Shown piece after piece: positions 63,363 to 64,000 of a DNA stretch of 64,000 nt; position 1 is the stretch's first letter; each line of letters begins with the position of its first letter. The notes under the pieces are model-generated. The model saw only the letters and a program-made list of their open reading frames with translations. It ran no database searches and was not told the DNA's origin. The stretch lies in NCBI RefSeq assembly GCF_003284585.1, contig NZ_QKRX01000004.1, forward strand, positions 124,001 through 188,000, given 5' to 3'. Source of the stretch: Nitrincola tibetensis. GTDB taxonomy: Bacteria; Pseudomonadota; Gammaproteobacteria; Pseudomonadales; Balneatricaceae. A program made the position numbers and the translations under genes.

Positions 63363-64000
63363 TTAAATTTCCTCCAATATCTTTTTAAGCTTTTTTTCGG
63401 AAACTGTTTGCTTTGTACCTAATTGCTGAGCAAATAGAGACACTCGATACTCCTCAATCAGCCAGCAATATGTCTCCAACCCTGCAGAAACTGTGCCCAA
63501 ATCGTAATTTTTCTCATACTTTTTCTGCCAGAGTTTCCAGAAGTTTGTTAATTGCTCAGACCATAGATTTTGCTGCCGTAATTCCCTTGTAAACTTCTCA
63601 AGCCTTAACTCAATAGCCTTACTGTATCTAGGATAATACTCTAAATAAACTCTAGGAACTTTAGTCAAAAAACATTTATAGAATAAATGACTCAGCTGCT
63701 GCTTAATATCATTTAAAACAATAATTGTATCCAGCCCAACCTTTCCATTCAAAACTTTATTGATACGGTGATATGCGGTCATTAAATCATACACTTGCTG
63801 ACTTAATTCTATTGCACACTGGCTGATATTAGCCTTAACCTTTTGAACACTTTCCAAGAACTCTGTTTGAGTGCGTGGAATAGGGTCAGAACACCCCTCT
63901 ATGTTCAGCCCTGCTGTCTTCATCACGGCCGATAAGAGAATTTCATCTTCAAGCGTTTTAACGTCCCACATCTTATTGCTTAACAAAACTGATTCGTTAA
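63363..64000 (-). CDS. hrpA: ATP-dependent RNA helicase HrpA, C-terminal part (cut by window edge)
   Basis: The frame stays open upstream to base 64000 (residues N-E-S-V before the first listed TTG), so only about 212 C-terminal residues are visible. They match the C-terminal DUF3418 region of HrpA: PRYSKAIELRLEKF, and the last CWLIEEYRVSLFAQQLGTK and VSEKKLKKILEEI. HrpA is a DEAH-box RNA helicase that processes mRNA and rescues stalled ribosomes. The helicase core lies outside the window. The call rests on the C-terminal signature. Confidence 0.8.
   Translation of the reverse strand, partial: NESVLLSNKMWDVKTLEDEILLSAVMKTAGLNIEGCSDPIPRTQTEFLESVQKVKANISQCAIELSQQVYDLMTAYHRINKVLNGKVGLDTIIVLNDIKQQLSHLFYKCFLTKVPRVYLEYYPRYSKAIELRLEKFTRELRQQNLWSEQLTNFWKLWQKKYEKNYDLGTVSAGLETYCWLIEEYRVSLFAQQLGTKQTVSEKKLKKILEEI

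Noticed and set aside
1-64000. tRNA/rRNA genes, CRISPR arrays, insertion sequences, prophage
   Set aside because: Visual search found no cloverleaf, repeat-spacer array, transposase or phage structural gene; a tRNAscan/Infernal run would be needed to exclude small RNAs.

Overview
The window looks like chromosomal DNA of a marine, heterotrophic gammaproteobacterium of the Oceanospirillales/Pseudomonas-like type. The support is a Pseudomonas-type dimethylglycine catabolic operon (dgcA-dgcB with its own electron-transfer flavoprotein), FabV as enoyl-ACP reductase, PtsP, a TgpA/DUF58/MoxR cluster, a TRAP transporter, two gram-negative porins and many c-di-GMP and chemotaxis proteins. I cannot name genus or species. 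I saw no rRNA, tRNA, CRISPR array, insertion sequence or phage gene. Both window ends cut genes: mgtE on the left and hrpA on the right.

Layout. 1-7.3 kb: mgtE (partial), LysR regulator, EamA exporter, methyltransferase, a decayed TetR/membrane-protein pair, a periplasmic-sensor diguanylate cyclase and an SDR dehydrogenase. 7.5-10.5 kb: a TRAP transporter (dctPQM order on the minus strand). 10.8-18.5 kb: a six-gene operon for dimethylglycine (glycine betaine) breakdown: dipeptidase, DUF5943-type protein, dgcA, dgcB, dedicated etfA and etfB. It is preceded by direct repeats 20 bp apart that look like an AraC-family activator site. 18.8-22 kb: a small conserved protein and a P2-type cation ATPase. 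22-25.6 kb: housekeeping etfBA diverging from ETF-ubiquinone oxidoreductase. 25.6-28.7 kb: sixA-like phosphatase, a small protein, hemH and fabV.

29-31.7 kb: an orphan type VI secretion cargo cassette, made of a collapsed vgrG remnant, a DUF4123 adaptor, a small putative effector and a putative acidic immunity protein. 31.9-35 kb: TetR regulator, acyl-CoA dehydrogenase and PhaJ-like hydratase. The acyl-CoA dehydrogenase/hydratase divergent promoter region shares a near-identical 23-bp element with the etfBA/ETF-QO divergent region, which suggests common control of beta-oxidation and its electron acceptors. 35-46 kb: triple-periplasmic-domain diguanylate cyclase, CYTH-CHAD triphosphatase, Dps, a lipoprotein, PhoH/PIN ATPase, an SLC5-STAC-coiled-coil membrane protein, YidD and an SH3 protein. 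46-54 kb: signalling block with a CBS-PAS-GGDEF-EAL protein, PtsP, a double-receiver regulator and a chemoreceptor with a C-terminal cytoplasmic sensor. 54.4-58.9 kb: overlapping operon moxR, DUF58, tgpA, ygjP-like. 58.9-64 kb: renalase-like oxidase, SlyD-like isomerase, tandem porins and hrpA.

How the parts connect. Dimethylglycine oxidation and acyl-CoA oxidation both pass electrons through ETFs; only one ETF-QO is visible, so both ETF pairs may converge on it. Environmental sensing is dense, with three GGDEF proteins, one chemoreceptor, one double-receiver protein and PTS-Ntr. The most unusual items are the orphan T6SS effector cassette with a two-ended vgrG scar, the shared promoter element, and the SLC5-STAC protein whose kinase module is replaced by a coiled coil.
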